IMG/VR virus record: IMGVR_UViG_3300008448_000550
Coordinates: 1 to 25,958 of that record
DNA length: 25,958 nt
Source: a virus
Direction: 5' to 3' (one strand)
The position numbers were made by a program, and so were the translations under genes. Below are positions 24,281 through 25,958 of the stretch, in pieces; the stretch's first letter is position 1; every line of letters starts with the position of its first letter. The notes under the pieces were generated by a model. The model was not told the DNA's origin and ran no database searches. It saw nothing but the letters and a program-made list of their open reading frames with translations.

Positions 24281-25636
24281 ATGACAGACCGTTTATCAAG
24301 CTATGGATATGCCTTTCAAATTAAAGTCATTACGGCTTTGATGACCGATAAAGGCTTTTTACAACAGATAGCAGACATACTATCTCCAAAATATTTTGAA
24401 AGTGAAGCTAATGAATGGATTGTAGATACTTCTTTAGAGTACTTTAAACAATACAAGACATCGCCTACTTTAGAAGTAATGAAAGTTAAACTTCAAGAAG
24501 TAGATAATGATGTATTAGTAACACAGATTAAAGAACATTTAAAAGATGCTTGGAAATATACAGAAGCATCAGACTTAGATTTTATAAAACAGCAAGCTTT
24601 AGACTTCTGTAAGAATCAAGAAATCAAAAAAGCAATTATTGCATCAGTTGATTTGCTTAAAACTGGTCGTTACGATGACATTAAAGCAAAAATAGATGCA
24701 GCTTTAAAGTCCGGCGGTGATAAAGATATAGGTCATGACTACATGACTAGTATCGATGAACGTTACGCGGAGTCAGTACGCGATACACGAGAAACGCCAT
24801 GGGACATTATCAATGAGTTAACATCGGGTGGTTTAGGTAAAGGTGAGTTAGGAGTATTCGTAGCTCCAGCTGGTATTGGTAAGTCATGGGGTCTTGTAAA
24901 TATAGGAGCACATGCTCTTAAGAAAGGACTCAATGTTATTTACTATACTCTGGAATTGAATGGAGCATATGTCGGCTTACGCTTCGATAGTGTTATAACT
25001 GGTATAGCAAATCAAAACTTAAAACATTACCAAGATCAAGTTAAGGAAGAGTTAGCAAAACTAACTGGTAACCTAATCATTAAGTACTACCCAACTAAGA
25101 CATGTTCTGTAATGGGCTTGAGAGCTCATGTAGAAAAATGCATAATGCAAGGTATTACTCCAGATGTTATTATTGTTGACTATGCTGACTTGTTACGAGG
25201 ACATGGACAAGAGAAACGTCATGAACTAGAAGGTATATATGAAGACCTTCGTGGTATGGCAGGTGAATATGGAGTGCCAATTTGGACAGCATCTCAAGCA
25301 AACCGATCGGCACTTGAAGAAGATGTTATTGGAGCAGAGAAGATTGCTGAATCATATGGTAAAGTGATGGTTGCTGACTTCGTAATATCACTATCTCGTA
25401 AAGTAACAGATAAATTAGCTGGTACAGGTCGTTGGCACGTAATTAAGAATCGTTTCGGACCTGACGGTATTACATTGCCTAGTAAGATGAATATGTCTAA
25501 TGGACAGATTAACATATACGCAGAGACATCGGTGCAAGGCAAGGATACTAAAAAGCAAATGGAAAATGGAAATGAACTAGCACGTAAGATGATAGCTCAA
25601 AAATACAAAGAAATTCAAACAGATGACTTTGGGTAA
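24281..25636 (+). CDS. gp41: Replicative DNA helicase, T4 gp41-like (DnaB family)
   Basis: A 451-residue protein (T4 gp41: 475). Residues 1-140 form the helical N-terminal collar (FLQQIADILSPKYFESEANEW...). RecA-core motifs are clear: Walker A APAGIGKS (195-202), Glu225 in YYTLELN, Walker B VIIVDYADLL with Asp300, and motif H3 TASQANRSA with Gln339; an arginine-finger-like KNRFGPDG follows in the C-terminal part. Hexamers move along the lagging-strand template ahead of the polymerase. The start has its own promoter and a predicted leaderless mRNA. The C-terminus is basic and polar. A gp59-like loader or a primase is not in this window; no primase domain is fused to it. Confidence 0.93.
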   Translation: MTDRLSSYGYAFQIKVITALMTDKGFLQQIADILSPKYFESEANEWIVDTSLEYFKQYKTSPTLEVMKVKLQEVDNDVLVTQIKEHLKDAWKYTEASDLDFIKQQALDFCKNQEIKKAIIASVDLLKTGRYDDIKAKIDAALKSGGDKDIGHDYMTSIDERYAESVRDTRETPWDIINELTSGGLGKGELGVFVAPAGIGKSWGLVNIGAHALKKGLNVIYYTLELNGAYVGLRFDSVITGIANQNLKHYQDQVKEELAKLTGNLIIKYYPTKTCSVMGLRAHVEKCIMQGITPDVIIVDYADLLRGHGQEKRHELEGIYEDLRGMAGEYGVPIWTASQANRSALEEDVIGAEKIAESYGKVMVADFVISLSRKVTDKLAGTGRWHVIKNRFGPDGITLPSKMNMSNGQINIYAETSVQGKDTKKQMENGNELARKMIAQKYKEIQTDDFG

Positions 25637-25684
25637 AAACTAAATGTTTTCGTATAAAAATCGTTATGCTCGAATACCTCGACG

Positions 25685-25696
25685 TATATTTATATG
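25685..25696 (+). promoter_or_regulatory. ATATTTAT motif copy 9 (before the downstream terminator)
   Basis: The box TATATTTATATG lies 48 bases after the helicase stop. A terminator follows only 14 bases later, so a + strand transcript from here would stop at once. This copy is the least consistent with a simple late-promoter role. Confidence 0.35.
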
Positions 25697-25710
25697 CGAA
25701 AATCAAATGA

Positions 25711-25740
25711 AAATGTAACTTTTACGGGTTACATTTTTTT
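25711..25740 (+). terminator. Rho-independent terminator after the replication unit
   Basis: A perfect 9-bp stem (AAATGTAAC / GTTACATTT, 25711-25719 with 25728-25736) with an 8-base loop and a T run to 25740. It ends the gp32-uvsX-exonuclease-helicase unit and leaves the reductase gene to a separate transcript. Confidence 0.9.
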
Positions 25741-25769
25741 ACTCTATAACAAAACAATATTAAGGAAAC

Positions 25770-25958
25770 ATGATGGACATTTCGAATCGGATACTATCCG
25801 ACATTACCGTACACATGAAGTATGCTAAGTATATCCCGGAACTACAAAGACGCGAAACATGGGAAGAACTAGTTACTCGTAACAAAGAAATGCATTTAAC
25901 GAAGTATCCAAACTTAGCAGATGAGATTGAAGCTGCATATAAGTTTGTGTATGATAAG
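25770..25958 (+). CDS. nrdJ: Class II (adenosylcobalamin-dependent) ribonucleotide reductase, N-terminal part (cut by window)
   Basis: Two adjacent ATGs (25770 and 25773) follow an AAGGA site; the frame runs to the window edge, 63 codons. The start SNRILSDITVHMKYAKYIP, then RRETWEELVTRNKEMHL and a YPNLADEIEAAYKFVYDK end match the N-terminus of phage and bacterial B12-dependent reductases as I know them. The enzyme turns ribonucleotides into deoxyribonucleotides for phage DNA synthesis. The active-site cysteines and radical-site residues lie outside the window, so the class is recognised from the N-terminal pattern alone. An upstream terminator separates it from the replication unit; a weak TATAAC at 25745-25750 may belong to its promoter. 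Confidence 0.8.
   Translation, partial: MMDISNRILSDITVHMKYAKYIPELQRRETWEELVTRNKEMHLTKYPNLADEIEAAYKFVYDK

Noticed and set aside
25644-25718. A 24-codon frame after the helicase gene
   Set aside because: No ribosome binding site, runs through the motif box and into the terminator stem, and is too short to judge; probably chance.
1-25958. tRNA genes, CRISPR arrays, integrase or insertion sequences
   Set aside because: None was found; the DNA is almost fully taken by genes and the gaps are explained by boxes, terminators and repeats.

Overview
The window is 26 kb of AT-rich DNA from a contractile-tailed (myovirus-type) bacteriophage. Every gene I can support is on the + strand, tightly packed with 1-23 base overlaps or short gaps. 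Tail sheath, tail tube, neck, gp26-like, gp32, UvsX and gp41-like proteins place it with the broad T4-like phages, of the divergent kind known mostly from aquatic metagenomes. The host cannot be named. Two strong promoters have the bacterial sigma70 form, and most structural genes have AAGGA/AAAGG-type ribosome binding sites, so a bacterium using an ordinary RpoD-like factor is likely.

Layout. (1) 2-2089: 3' part of a glycine-rich tail fibre/adhesin gene and a tiny zinc-ribbon protein. (2) 2147-4995: neck and tail-completion genes (gp13-, gp14- and gp15-like) and a coiled-coil protein. (3) 5060-7795: tail sheath and tail tube, closed by a textbook terminator with a UUCG loop. (4) 7823-16990: a small membrane-like protein, a gp26-like tail assembly chaperone whose second frame (to 9172) appears to be reached by ribosomal frameshifting, the tape measure, a tube-initiator-like protein, a LysM baseplate protein, the hub and an unknown baseplate-linked protein. 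This order is that of simple P2/Mu-like tails. (5) 17029-21110: a stripped-down family A DNA polymerase, a ferritin, a PD-(D/E)XK-like protein and two unknown proteins, ending in a terminator. (6) 21265-25740: the replication/recombination set gp32 (ssDNA binding), UvsX (RecA), 5'-3' exonuclease and gp41-like helicase, ending in a terminator. (7) 25770-end: the start of a B12-dependent ribonucleotide reductase.

Working together: the first half builds the neck, tail tube, sheath, baseplate and fibre. The second half copies and recombines the genome and supplies deoxynucleotides. Two regulatory layers are visible. An 8-base core, ATATTTAT, occurs nine times in gaps between genes (and once inside a gene), mostly just before structural genes, and may be the late promoter of this phage. 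The polymerase and helicase genes each have a sigma70-type promoter whose -10 box ends exactly six bases before the ATG, which predicts leaderless mRNAs.

Most worth following up: the gp26-like frameshift, the phage ferritin, the thumb-less polymerase with a degraded proofreading domain, the ATATTTAT motif, and the paired leaderless promoters. No gap over 300 bases lacks a gene. I saw no tRNA gene, CRISPR array, insertion sequence or integrase.
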